DNA of 64,000 nucleotides from positions 124,001-188,000 of the forward strand of contig NZ_JAQIYM010000011.1 of NCBI RefSeq assembly GCF_028823535.1, read 5' to 3'. The notes beneath the pieces were generated by a model. That model was not told where the DNA came from. It saw only the letters and a program-made list of their open reading frames with translations, and ran no database searches. Position numbers and translations under genes: made by a program. This DNA is from Pseudomonas serbica. Lineage in GTDB: Bacteria > Pseudomonadota > Gammaproteobacteria > Pseudomonadales > Pseudomonadaceae. Below are positions 7,342 through 15,394 of this stretch, one piece after another (the first letter of the stretch is position 1; the number at the start of each line of letters is the position of its first letter).

Positions 7342-8232
7342 ATGTCCACTTCTTCATTTTCTGCTGCACACAGCCAGGCCAGCACGTTGTACTTGCCGCC
7401 TGGCCCGTGGCAGACCGTTTTCGATTGCCTGTGCGAGCACTTCAGCGCCATCGGTCGTGAACAGTGGCTGGACAGAATCGCTCGTGGCCGCGTCCTTGAT
7501 GGGCAGGGCGCACCCATTGCCCTCGATCTGCCTTACAAGGAAGGCTTGCGGATTCACTATTTTCGCGAAGTGCCGGACGAAAAACCGATCCCGGTGGTCG
7601 AGTCGATCCTGTACGCGGACGAACATCTGGTGGTGGCTGACAAGCCACATTTCCTGCCCGTGACCCCGGCGGGTGAATACGTCGAGCAGACCTTGCTGCG
7701 CCGCCTTATCCGTCGTCTGGATAACCCTCATCTGGTGCCGTTGCATCGCATTGACCGACACACGGCGGGACTGGTGCTGTTTTCCGCCAACCCGCAGAGC
7801 CGTTCGGCGTATCAGTCGCTGTTTCCAACGCGGCAGATCGAAAAGCGCTACGAAGCCATTGCCCCGGCACTGCCCGAGCTGAACTTTCCATTGGTCCATA
7901 CAAGCCGAATGATCGATGGCGAGCCCTTCTTCCGCATGCAGGAAGGGCCGGGCGCCAGCAACACCGAGACGGCTGTGGAAGTTCGGGAAAAGAACGGCGA
8001 CCTCTGGCGCTATGGGCTTTACCCGGTGACGGGCAAGAAGCATCAGTTGCGGGTGCACATGACCGCCCTGGGCGCCAGCATCTGCAACGACCCGTTTTAT
8101 CCCGAGGTGCTCAAGGACGTGGCGGATGACTATGCCAATCCGCTGAAACTGCTGGCCCAGGGGTTGAAGTTCGTGGACCCGGTGACCGGAGAGGGCAGGG
8201 AGTTCGAGAGCGCAATCACGTTGCAATGGTGA
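7342..8232 (+). CDS. RluA-family pseudouridine synthase
   Basis: The product of 296 residues converts uridine to pseudouridine in RNA. The catalytic Asp lies in the motif LHRIDRHTAGLVLF; other family motifs are ILYADEHLVVADKPH upstream and GKKHQLRVHMTALG near the C-terminus. An S4-like N-terminal region (WLDRIARGRVLDGQG) is present. The start was set at ATG 7342 (MSTSSF) because AGGTAAGAG precedes it; the 11-codon extension to 7309 has no ribosome binding site. It resembles the RluA/TruC branch, but the target site (rRNA or tRNA) cannot be assigned. Confidence 0.9.
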   Translation: MSTSSFSAAHSQASTLYLPPGPWQTVFDCLCEHFSAIGREQWLDRIARGRVLDGQGAPIALDLPYKEGLRIHYFREVPDEKPIPVVESILYADEHLVVADKPHFLPVTPAGEYVEQTLLRRLIRRLDNPHLVPLHRIDRHTAGLVLFSANPQSRSAYQSLFPTRQIEKRYEAIAPALPELNFPLVHTSRMIDGEPFFRMQEGPGASNTETAVEVREKNGDLWRYGLYPVTGKKHQLRVHMTALGASICNDPFYPEVLKDVADDYANPLKLLAQGLKFVDPVTGEGREFESAITLQW

Positions 8233-8332
8233 GCGGTGCCTGGAGAAAAATCGAATTTATGCCCAGCTCTGCAGTCTTTTGATCAGGCGCCACGCCTGTG
8301 GCGTTCGATACCTCCCATGCAAGGAGATATTC

Positions 8333-8611
8333 ATGAAACGCATTGTTTTCGCTGGAATGTTGATTTGCACCGCCATCCTGGCCTCTCCCGTATTCGCCGC
8401 AGACAATGACCTGTGCACCATCAAGCTCCAGGAGCTCAAGGACAAGGTCACCAGCCTGCCCGCCACGTCTGAAAACACCACCATGGAAATCAAACGGATG
8501 CAGGCCAGCGCTGAAGCGGCCCGGGCCGCCAAGGATGACAAGAAATGTATCACCGAAGCCACGCAGGCGCTGGCACGGGTGGATAAGCTGAACAATGAGC
8601 CGAACCCATAG
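8333..8611 (+). CDS. Small secreted periplasmic protein, unknown function
   Basis: The 92-residue product has a signal peptide (MKRIVFAGMLICTAILASPVFA, cleavage near residue 22) and a short mature helical domain with two cysteines (LCTIKLQEL and KKCITEATQ) that could form a disulfide. AAGGAG precedes the ATG by 7 bp. It ends in front of a strong bidirectional terminator. Proteins of this kind are common and uncharacterised in Pseudomonas; no function is proposed. Confidence 0.85.
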   Translation: MKRIVFAGMLICTAILASPVFAADNDLCTIKLQELKDKVTSLPATSENTTMEIKRMQASAEAARAAKDDKKCITEATQALARVDKLNNEPNP

Positions 8612-8632
8612 CTTGGGTTTTCCACAGGCAAA

Positions 8633-8660
8633 AAAATGCCCCGACAAGTCGGGGCATTTT
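8633..8660. terminator. Bidirectional rho-independent terminator
   Basis: A perfect 13-bp stem, AAAATGCCCCGAC and its complement, around an AA loop gives T-runs on both strands. It lies between the convergent genes ending at 8611 and 8687. Confidence 0.9.
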
Positions 8661-8686
8661 CGTGTATCCGGTAGTCACCGCGAAGA

Positions 8687-8908
8687 TTACAACTCTTTGA
8701 CGGTACGAACCTGATCCTTGTTGATGCGGGTCTGCTTGCCATCCAGTTGTTCGAATTCGTAGAAGCCCGATTCGTCGTCGTAGTTTGGCGTGTCGACGGC
8801 CTGGATTTCGCGACCGTCATTCAAGGTGATCACGGTAGGCGATGCGCAACCGGCGAGGGTAGCGAGGCCCAATGCGAGCATGAAAGTGGCCAGGGTCCGT
8901 TGAGTCAT
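8687..8908 (-). CDS. YgdI/YgdR-like small lipoprotein (DUF903)
   Basis: The 73-residue product has a lipoprotein signal with lipobox LAGC (cysteine at residue 21) followed by an SH3-like DUF903 domain: TVITLNDGREIQAVDTPNY and GFYEFEQLDGKQTRINKDQV. This matches the YgdI/YgdR family of small outer-membrane or periplasmic lipoproteins whose function is unknown. It is transcribed toward the shared terminator at 8633-8660. Confidence 0.92.
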   Translation of the reverse strand: MTQRTLATFMLALGLATLAGCASPTVITLNDGREIQAVDTPNYDDESGFYEFEQLDGKQTRINKDQVRTVKEL

Positions 8909-8983
8909 GGAAGTGTCTCCGTAAATGAATTCTTTTGGTTACTGGGCTTGAGACGTAAACAGCGCGTGCAAGTTCCTTGGTAT

Positions 8984-9586
8984 TCAGTCTGACACAGTGT
9001 CCGGCATGCTTAACAGTTCAGGCGTGTTGAGGTTGGCCAGGCGCGGATCGTTGTCGGGGCACTGCAATGCAGTAGCGCCCAGCTTGCGCATGAGTCGACC
9101 AGGGCTGCGTTCACCTTCCTTCCAGGCGGTTTCGAAATCAGCGCGCAGTGCCACTGGAATAATGCACAGTAACGGTTCCCAGTGGCCGTCATGGCGCAGC
9201 ATCAAGGGTTTGTCGGGATGCTGGCTGGCGGCTTCGCGCATGCTGCTGAGCAGAGCCTGGTCTATGCGCGGGACATCACAAGGCAAGACTAGCAGATGAG
9301 TGTGACGGGCCGCGTTGAGACCGGCACGAATGCCCGCCAGTGGTCCGGGAAAGTTGCCTTCATCGTCATGGACCAATTGATCGGCGTAAGGCGCGTACTT
9401 TTCCAGGTTCCTGTTGCACGAGACGATCAGGTCATCGCTCAGCGCGCGTGTCTTGCGATGCAGATGGGCAATCAGCGGTTCGCCATGCCATTCCAGCAAT
9501 CCCTTGTCCTGGCCGCCCATGCGTTGGCCGCGGCCGCCTGCGAGGAGCAGAATGGAGCAGGGTGGCAACGCTGGGTTCGAAGTCAT
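8984..9586 (-). CDS. mobA: Molybdenum cofactor guanylyltransferase
   Basis: The 200-residue nucleotidyltransferase attaches GMP to molybdenum cofactor to make the bis-MGD form. The nucleotide-binding motif LLLAGGRGQRMGGQDKGLLEW is at the N-terminus, followed by the metal-site region VLPCDVPRI. GGAGG lies 6 bp upstream of the ATG. It is divergent from moaB-moeA with 81 bp between them, so the three Moco genes form one locus. Several products in the window have molybdopterin-related folds, but the main clients lie elsewhere. Confidence 0.95.
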   Translation of the reverse strand: MTSNPALPPCSILLLAGGRGQRMGGQDKGLLEWHGEPLIAHLHRKTRALSDDLIVSCNRNLEKYAPYADQLVHDDEGNFPGPLAGIRAGLNAARHTHLLVLPCDVPRIDQALLSSMREAASQHPDKPLMLRHDGHWEPLLCIIPVALRADFETAWKEGERSPGRLMRKLGATALQCPDNDPRLANLNTPELLSMPDTVSD

Positions 9587-9667
9587 GGCAAGCCTCCATG
9601 GGGGCGGCGAAAAATGGGGTCGCTGTGATATAACACCGGGCTGTTTCTCCTACAACTGGACGAGCCT

Positions 9668-10207
9668 ATGAAAGCCAAGGCTGATGTACCTTTCGCGCCG
9701 CTCAACATCGCGGTGCTGACGGTCAGCGACACCCGTACCCTGGAAACCGATACCTCAGGCCAGGTCTTCGTTGACCGCCTGACGGCTGCCGGACACAACC
9801 TGGCATGCCGGGTCTTGCTCAAAGATGATCTCTACAAGATTCGCGCACAAGTTGCCAACTGGATCGCCGACGAGGTCGTGCAGGTGGTGCTGATCACTGG
9901 CGGCACCGGTTTCACCGGTCGCGACAGTACTCCGGAGGCGGTGAGTTGCCTGCTCGACAAACAAGTCGATGGTTTTGGCGAATTGTTCCGTCAGATATCG
10001 GTGGCGGACATCGGCACATCGACTGTCCAGTCCCGCGCCTTGGCCGGCCTCGCCAACGGCACGCTGGTGTGCTGCCTGCCAGGGTCGACCAATGCCGTGC
10101 GAACCGGCTGGGACGGCATTCTTGGCGAGCAGCTGGATTCGCGCCATCGGCCGTGCAATTTCGTGACTCACCTGAAACAGGCGGCACCCTGTGAATCCCG
10201 CGGGTAA
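9668..10207 (+). CDS. moaB: Molybdenum cofactor biosynthesis protein MoaB
   Basis: The 179-residue product has the MoCF/MogA-like molybdopterin-binding fold, with LNIAVLTVSDTRT at the N-terminus and the binding loop TGGTGFTGRDSTPEAV. MoaB-type proteins are thought to adenylylate or bind molybdopterin before metal insertion. The gene overlaps moeA by 17 bp, which indicates translational coupling. Confidence 0.95.
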   Translation: MKAKADVPFAPLNIAVLTVSDTRTLETDTSGQVFVDRLTAAGHNLACRVLLKDDLYKIRAQVANWIADEVVQVVLITGGTGFTGRDSTPEAVSCLLDKQVDGFGELFRQISVADIGTSTVQSRALAGLANGTLVCCLPGSTNAVRTGWDGILGEQLDSRHRPCNFVTHLKQAAPCESRG

Positions 10208-11417
10208 GCCGGGCAAGACCGGCAGCCTGATGCCGGTCGAGGTGGCCTTGGCGCGCTTGCTGGAAATGGCGGATGCCTCGCGGATCGTCGAGCGCGAGCG
10301 TTTGCCGTTGGCGCAGGTCCAAGGCCGGGTGCTGGCCGACGATCTGCCGTCCACCCTCGATCTGCCGCCCTGGCCCAATAGCGCGATGGATGGTTATGCC
10401 TTGCGCGTAGCTGACTGGAGCGCAGAGCCGCTGGTCGTCAGCCAGAAAGTGTTCGCCGGCCAGGCCCCTGCTGCGTTGACGCCAGGCACTTGTGCCCGAA
10501 TCTTCACCGGCGCCCCTGTTCCGCCGGGTGCCGATTGCGTCGAGATGCAGGAGAACGCCGAAGTCCTGGCGGATGAACGTGTACGTTTCACCGAAAACCT
10601 GGTCATCGGGCAGAACATTCGTCCACAAGGACAGGAAACCACGGTTGGCGAACTGATCCTGCCGGCGGGCACACGGCTGGGGCCGATCGAACAAGGCCTG
10701 GCAGCCTCACTGGGATGTGCCGAGCTGGATGTGATCCGCAAGGTTCGCGTGGCGGTGCTGTCGACAGGGGATGAATTGATCGAACCGGGGCAGCCTCTGG
10801 GGCCGGGGCAGATCTACAACAGCAACAGAGTGTTGCTCTGCAGCTGGTTGCAGCGCCTGGGTTGCGAGGTGATCGACGCCGGAATTCTGCCGGATAACCT
10901 GGACACCACGCGCATGCGCCTGGGTGAGCTGGGGGATGTCGACCTGATCCTCTCGACGGGTGGCGTATCGGTGGGGGAGGCCGACTTCCTGGGCATGGCC
11001 CTGAGGGAGGAGGGCGAGCTGGCGCTGTGGAAGCTTGCCATCAAACCCGGTAAACCCCTGACCTTCGGCCACTTTCGTGGTGTGCCGGTGATCGGCTTGC
11101 CGGGCAATCCAGCCTCGACCCTGGTGACCTTTGCCTTGCTGGCAAGGCCTTATCTGCTGCGGCGCCTGGGTGTCCAGGAGGTGGAGCCGCTGAAGGTGCA
11201 AGTGCCGGCAGGGTTCGATTGGCCTAAGGCTGGTAATCGACGCGAGTACCTGCGCGGTCGCCTGGAAAGCGGCCAGGCCATCATCTACCACAATCAGAGT
11301 TCCGGTGTGCTGCGCAGCGCCGCCTGGGCCGATGGACTGGTCGAGGTCATGGAGGAGCGAACGCTGGTGGCAGGTGATAGTGTCTACTTCATCCCGCTGA
11401 GCGAAGTGTTGAGCTGA
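10191..11417 (+). CDS. moeA: Molybdopterin molybdenumtransferase
   Basis: The 408-residue product inserts molybdate into molybdopterin. Family motifs are LPPWPNSAMDGYAL in the N-terminal domain, RIFTGAPVPPGAD, VLSTGDELIEPGQ, STGGVSVGEADF, KPGKPLTFG and GLPGNPAS. The start is GTG at 10191, inside the moaB coding end; an in-frame ATG 14 codons later is an alternative. The gene ends at a terminator at 11441-11467. Confidence 0.95.
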   Translation: MNPAGKPGKTGSLMPVEVALARLLEMADASRIVERERLPLAQVQGRVLADDLPSTLDLPPWPNSAMDGYALRVADWSAEPLVVSQKVFAGQAPAALTPGTCARIFTGAPVPPGADCVEMQENAEVLADERVRFTENLVIGQNIRPQGQETTVGELILPAGTRLGPIEQGLAASLGCAELDVIRKVRVAVLSTGDELIEPGQPLGPGQIYNSNRVLLCSWLQRLGCEVIDAGILPDNLDTTRMRLGELGDVDLILSTGGVSVGEADFLGMALREEGELALWKLAIKPGKPLTFGHFRGVPVIGLPGNPASTLVTFALLARPYLLRRLGVQEVEPLKVQVPAGFDWPKAGNRREYLRGRLESGQAIIYHNQSSGVLRSAAWADGLVEVMEERTLVAGDSVYFIPLSEVLS

Positions 11418-11440
11418 TTCTGGCCGCCGCGCGTCAATGC

Positions 11441-11467
11441 AAGCCCGGTCGACTGAACCGGGTTTTG
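11441..11467 (+). terminator. Rho-independent terminator after moeA
   Basis: The hairpin CCCGGT/ACCGGG with flanking A and T tracts (GCAAGCCCGG ... CCGGGTTTTGC) lies 24 bp after moeA and just before the convergent gene ending at 11481. Confidence 0.75.
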
Positions 11468-11480
11468 CATTCATGGCGCA

Positions 11481-11792
11481 TCAGTGAGCCAGCAGGAGTG
11501 ATACGACCTGGTCGAAACGGCTATTGGCGATCCAGCCCAGCAGCCCAAGGACAACGGCTGTACCGATCGCCGAATAGGCAAGCCTGTGCCTGATGGACCT
11601 GATGTCACTGCGAATCTTTTTCAGTTCGCCTCGCAGGGTTTCGAGGTGTGTCTCAAGCTCGTTGACGCGAGGTTGCATATCAACTTCTCCGCTGGATTGT
11701 GCTCTGCTGACGATTTCAGCTTGATGATTGGCCCGTTTCGTTGCGAGCGGCACCACCGGAATCACCGGTGACCTGATGTCATGGGGTTGCAT
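11481..11792 (-). CDS. Small coiled-coil protein with C-terminal membrane anchor
   Basis: The 103-residue product has a variable N-terminal half, a heptad-rich segment (VNELETHLETLRGELKKIRSD) and a C-terminal membrane helix (SAIGTAVVLGLLGWIA). This resembles XhlA-like or similar anchored coiled-coil proteins, but the family is not certain. Two starts are credible: ATG at 11792, whose AGGA sits in an Rsm-type hairpin, and ATG at 11678 with GGAG 8 bp upstream, which would give a 65-residue protein holding only the coiled coil and anchor. Both could be used. It is convergent with moeA. Confidence 0.75.
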   Translation of the reverse strand: MQPHDIRSPVIPVVPLATKRANHQAEIVSRAQSSGEVDMQPRVNELETHLETLRGELKKIRSDIRSIRHRLAYSAIGTAVVLGLLGWIANSRFDQVVSLLLAH

Positions 11793-11794
11793 TG

Positions 11795-11806
11795 CACATC
11801 CTTGTG
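11795..11806 (-). promoter_or_regulatory. RsmA/RsmE-type hairpin covering the ribosome binding site
   Basis: On the minus strand CACAAGGATGTG forms a 4-bp stem (CACA/TGTG) with AGGA in the loop and fits the Rsm consensus ACANGGANGU. It ends 2 bp before the ATG at 11792, so an Rsm protein bound here would block translation. Binding is inferred from motif and position. Confidence 0.55.
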
Positions 11807-12006
11807 TCTGTCCTGCTGATGACTGAAAACCGCTGACACAAAAGTGTACCAATCGCCTTTTCTGGTCAATTGAGCCAATTCCTCACGTTTTGTAAGAAAA
11901 TTCTCCTTATTTGACTCCACTGTAAATAATTCAGTTTTTTGCGACTTTTCAGGAGCGTGGGAAGGTCACATATCCCATAGGCCATTCAATAATGGGAGTG
12001 ACGACA

Positions 12007-12924
12007 ATGAGCGAACGCAAGGCGCTGTTGATTTTGCATGGCAAGCAGGCGCTCAACGACGAGGTTCGGGCCGCCGTCGAGGGCAAGCGTGAACAAGGCT
12101 GGGAGCTGGCCGTTCGGTTGACCTGGGAAGCCGGGGATGCGCAACGGCTGGTGGGCGAAGCGCTGCAGGCGGGTTATCGGCAGATCATTGCCGGTGGTGG
12201 CGACGGCACCTTGCGTGATATTGCTGAAGCCATGGCCGGTCAGTCGCAGCAGGCCAGCCTGGTGCTGATGCCGCTGGGCACTGCCAACGATTTTGCCCGG
12301 GCTGCCGGCGTTCCACTGGAGCCGGATCAAGCACTGGCGCTTCTGGACGTTGCACCTAGCGCCATTGATCTAGGCGAAGTTGGCGGGCAGGTGTTCTTGA
12401 ATATGGCTACCGGTGGTTTTGGCAGTCAGGTCACGGCCAATACCTCCGAAGAATTGAAGAAAGTCCTGGGTGGTGCGGCGTATCTGTTCACCGGCTTGTC
12501 GCGATTCAGTGAGTTGCATGCGGCATACGGAGAGTTGCAGGGGCCCGATTTCCACTGGAGTGGCGAGTTGCTGGCTTTGGGGATCGGTAACGGCCGGCAG
12601 GCTGGCGGTGGGCATGAGCTCTGCCCGCAGGCCCTGGCTGACGACGGGCTGCTCGACATCAGCATTCTGCCGGCCCCGCAGGAGCTGCTGGGCACCTTAA
12701 AGGACCTGCTGGCCGATGGCTTCGGAATCGACAACATGTTCGTTCGGGCGCGTCTGCCATGGGTTGAGATCAAAGCCTCGGAGGGCCTTTACATCAACCT
12801 CGATGGAGAACCGCTCGAGGGTGACAGCCTGCGTTTCTCGGCTCGTCCGGCAGCGCTGTGGGTGCATTTGCCCGAGCAGTCACCCTTGTTGAGCGGGACC
12901 GAGGCTGTCAGTCGTCAAGACTGA
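12007..12924 (+). CDS. yegS: YegS-like lipid kinase
   Basis: The 305-residue product belongs to the diacylglycerol-kinase catalytic family. The nucleotide-binding motif AGGGDGTLRDIAEA is at about residues 63-76, followed by PLGTANDFARAAGVP and the C-terminal INLDGEPL region. YegS enzymes phosphorylate lipids such as phosphatidylglycerol or diacylglycerol. The start was placed at ATG 12007 because GGGAG lies 8 bp upstream. The 3' end overlaps the convergent response regulator by 17 bp. Confidence 0.93.
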   Translation: MSERKALLILHGKQALNDEVRAAVEGKREQGWELAVRLTWEAGDAQRLVGEALQAGYRQIIAGGGDGTLRDIAEAMAGQSQQASLVLMPLGTANDFARAAGVPLEPDQALALLDVAPSAIDLGEVGGQVFLNMATGGFGSQVTANTSEELKKVLGGAAYLFTGLSRFSELHAAYGELQGPDFHWSGELLALGIGNGRQAGGGHELCPQALADDGLLDISILPAPQELLGTLKDLLADGFGIDNMFVRARLPWVEIKASEGLYINLDGEPLEGDSLRFSARPAALWVHLPEQSPLLSGTEAVSRQD

Positions 12925-13567
12925 TGATCTGTTCTCGTACGGCGAACAAGACCAGGCCGGCCACGTCAAAGATCTGCAAGCGCTTCATGACTTGCGAGCG
13001 ATGGGTTTCAACGGTCTTGACGCTCAGGCCCAGGCCGTTGGCGATTTCCCGGGTGGATTTGCCACGCACGATCAGCCGCAGGATTTCGAGCTGACGCGCA
13101 GTCAGGTTGTGCGAATCTGTCGGGTCCGCCTGGTGTTTCTGGGTTCGGGTCAATGCCTGGGTGATCACGGTATGGGCGATGGCCGGGCTCAGGTAGCGCT
13201 CATTGTTACGCAAGGCCTCCAGCGCGTGTTCCAGTTCGGTGGCCGTGGTGTCCTTGAGCAGATACCCATGGGCCCCCGATTCCAGGGCTTGCATGATGAG
13301 CGCCGGGTCGGTGTGCATCGACAGGATCAGGACCTTGCTCTGCGGGCGAACCCGCTTTAGCTGTTGCAAGGCTTCGAGGCCACCGGTCTGCTTCATGGAG
13401 ATATCGAGCAGCACGATATCCGGGGACAGACGCTGGACCATTTCGAGCAGCTGCGAGCCATCGTTGGCCTCGCCGATTACCGCGTAGCCAGGAAGATCCA
13501 GCACCAGAGCGCGCACGCCAGCCCTGATCAGCGAGTGGTCATCCACCAGAAGCAAGTTACAAGTCAA
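12908..13567 (-). CDS. NarL/UhpA-family response regulator
   Basis: The 219-residue regulator has a receiver domain (DD at 9-10, phosphoacceptor D55 in VLLDISMKQTGG, T/S in ILSMH, K in YLLKDTT) and a C-terminal LuxR-type helix-turn-helix (LTARQLEILRLIVRGKSTREIANGLGLS-type pattern, residues about 150-205). Its ATG overlaps the stop of the sensor kinase by 4 bp, so it is the cognate partner. Direct repeats at 14553-14586 upstream of the kinase are a likely autoregulatory target. Confidence 0.93.
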   Translation of the reverse strand: MTCNLLLVDDHSLIRAGVRALVLDLPGYAVIGEANDGSQLLEMVQRLSPDIVLLDISMKQTGGLEALQQLKRVRPQSKVLILSMHTDPALIMQALESGAHGYLLKDTTATELEHALEALRNNERYLSPAIAHTVITQALTRTQKHQADPTDSHNLTARQLEILRLIVRGKSTREIANGLGLSVKTVETHRSQVMKRLQIFDVAGLVLFAVREQIISLDD

Positions 13568-14457
13568 TGCATAACCTTATTCGTACTGGCCCGTTCGAAC
13601 GCGCGAGGCGCCCATGGGAAGAGGGCTTCGATTTGGGTGCCTTTGCCGGGCTCGCTGGTCACGGTCAGCGTGCCGCCCAACTGCTTGATCCGTTCCGTCA
13701 TCCCGGCCATGCCGCGTTGTCCTTCACGCCCCGGGTCGGTGGCGGGTACGAAACCCTGGCCATCGTCACTGATCATCAATGCCAGTCCCTGGGGCGTACG
13801 CTGCAGGGATACAAGCAGGTTTTGCGCTTCGGCATGGCGCAGCATGTTGGTGACGGCCTCCTGGGTGATGCGAAAGGCCGCCACTGCCATTTCTTCGGGA
13901 ATGCCGGTCAGTCGTTGATGGCACTCCAGGCTCCAGTGCACCGGGGTGTTGCTCAGCGTCTTGAGCAGATGCGCCCGCAGGCTGGCTTCCAGCCCAAGGC
14001 TGGCCAGTTGTCGGGGGTTGAGGATGGCCGATACATCGCGAACCTTGGCGAGGGTCTCCTCCAGCGTGTCGCACAGCACCGAGCATTGCCCCTGGAGGTC
14101 TTCGGGCATCCTGCGCTTGAGCCAGTCACTCTGCAGTTTTGCCGCGGTCAGTAGCTGGCCAATGTCGTCGTGCAATTCTCGACTGAGGCGGTGACGTTCG
14201 TTTTCCTGGACTTGCAGCAACCGCTCGGCCAGCTCCTGAGGTTGGAACTTGATCGACTTGCGTGACAGGCGGTACTGCATCCAGACGCAGCCCAGGGCGG
14301 CAATATCCAACACCAGCAGACCCAGCGGCAAGGGCGTGGACAGGCCGTAGACCAACAGGCTGCCGAGTGTCGAGACGCCGCATAGCAACAACGTGAACCG
14401 GCGCGCGTTTTCCTGGGAGGGTGGCCACTGGGCGATTGACTTGAGGCTGGCGTACAT
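13564..14457 (-). CDS. Membrane sensor histidine kinase (HisKA_3 type)
   Basis: The product has two short membrane segments near residues 21-40 and 45-62 with almost no periplasmic loop, so it may sense a membrane or cytoplasmic signal. The HisKA_3 dimerisation domain carries the phosphoacceptor in RLSRELHDDIGQLL (H96), and the HATPase domain shows ITQEAVTNMLRHA, DDGQGF and RGMAGMTERI. ATG at 14457 is used here; TTG at 14472 adds five codons and cannot be excluded, as neither has a strong ribosome binding site. It forms a coupled pair with the downstream NarL-type regulator. Confidence 0.9.
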   Translation of the reverse strand: MYASLKSIAQWPPSQENARRFTLLLCGVSTLGSLLVYGLSTPLPLGLLVLDIAALGCVWMQYRLSRKSIKFQPQELAERLLQVQENERHRLSRELHDDIGQLLTAAKLQSDWLKRRMPEDLQGQCSVLCDTLEETLAKVRDVSAILNPRQLASLGLEASLRAHLLKTLSNTPVHWSLECHQRLTGIPEEMAVAAFRITQEAVTNMLRHAEAQNLLVSLQRTPQGLALMISDDGQGFVPATDPGREGQRGMAGMTERIKQLGGTLTVTSEPGKGTQIEALFPWAPRAFERASTNKVMH

Positions 14458-14923
14458 AGCAGATGGAGCCAATGGATGTTCGCTGCGGGCTGATCGGTCA
14501 TGTTCGCTGACAGATCAATGATTTTTTATGTCAGCTTCGACTTCAACGGTTTTTGTATAAGAAAAACCGGGGTCTTGTATAAGAAATCAAACCTGAAAAT
14601 TGTTAGCTGAGTTGTATGCAATCGCGTTGTCGTTAATTGACGTCAACTAATCGGCGGCATAATACCACTTCGCAAACCATTGGTCGCGCCTGTGCTAAAT
14701 GTCCGGAAGGTCAAGAAATAGCGGGCATGAACCTTAGATAACGGCGTCAAGGTTTCGATTATCCGTGTCGTTACACTCAGACAAAATCGGCTCAGGCAGG
14801 TGAACACGTTGTACAAGTCAAAGTAACTTGTATTGAGGTGTCGCTGGTAGATATGAAGTAGTCAATTGCGACAGGAATTTTGCGCGGCAGGCATATCCGC
14901 AGCTGACGTCTACTTGCGCAAAG
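14458..14923. other. Long AT-rich intergenic region between kinase and HPt-like gene
   Basis: No gene is supported in these 466 bp. The kinase-proximal part carries two direct repeats, listed separately. TTGACG at about 14638 followed 17 bp later by TAATAC is a possible plus-strand promoter, but no reading frame or terminator follows it, so any transcript would be non-coding. Confidence 0.4.
14553..14586. promoter_or_regulatory. Direct repeats TTGTATAAGAAA spaced two helical turns
   Basis: The 12-bp sequence TTGTATAAGAAA occurs at 14553-14564 and again at 14575-14586, exactly 22 bp apart. Read on the minus strand each is TTTCTTATACAA, whose TTTCTTA part resembles BvgA-type heptads. They lie about 100-130 bp upstream of the kinase start and are likely sites for its NarL-type partner. 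Confidence 0.45.
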
Positions 14924-15394
14924 TTAAGCCTGACGCTGCGAATAAGAAACGAGTGTGTACGGCCTGGAGTTAACCGGGGGGCGAAATTGACTCTGGCCGA
15001 CCTGGAACGCGAAGGCTTCGATCAGGGAGGTCTGTTCAGTTTCATCGAGGCTCAGCTGACCGGTTTTCTGGTCAATCAGTTCAAGCTGCCAGGCGATCAG
15101 TGTCAGGCAGTTCTTGAGCGCATCCAGGGCCTCATCGTGCAGTTCCATGTGGATGTGGGCGTGACTGAGCAGGCCATGAATGTGTAATGAAAACTCTGAC
15201 ACGGCCGCGAGGGCAAGAGCATCCGCCTTGCAGGCCAGTTTGAGCAGGGTGCTGAGCATGCAGTCTATGGCGTCCGGGTCATTGCTGATCAATTGCAGAT
15301 GACTCAGGCATTCTTCGGTCCTGGCCAGCAATGTTTCAGCCTCGACGAGAAACTCCGGAATACGCTGGGCCCACTCGTTACGATTGTTCGGCAT
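14924..15394 (-). CDS. Degenerate HPt-like (CheA P1-like) protein lacking the phosphohistidine
   Basis: The 156-residue product follows the spacing of a CheA-type HPt domain: IPEFLVEAETLLARTEECL, then DPDAIDCMLSTLLKLA, then VSEFSLHIHGLL and a final helix ALKNCLTLIAWQLELID. Counting back from LHIHGLL, the usual phosphoacceptor His of HSIKGG falls on Leu51 and the Lys-Gly that follows is also lost, so phosphotransfer is unlikely. The C-terminal 45 residues are probably disordered. ATG at 15394 has GGAG 8 bp upstream. The gene is divergent from cheV with 448 bp between. A role as a non-catalytic binding partner in signalling is inference; an unrelated helical protein is the alternative. Confidence 0.7.
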   Translation of the reverse strand: MPNNRNEWAQRIPEFLVEAETLLARTEECLSHLQLISNDPDAIDCMLSTLLKLACKADALALAAVSEFSLHIHGLLSHAHIHMELHDEALDALKNCLTLIAWQLELIDQKTGQLSLDETEQTSLIEAFAFQVGQSQFRPPVNSRPYTLVSYSQRQA

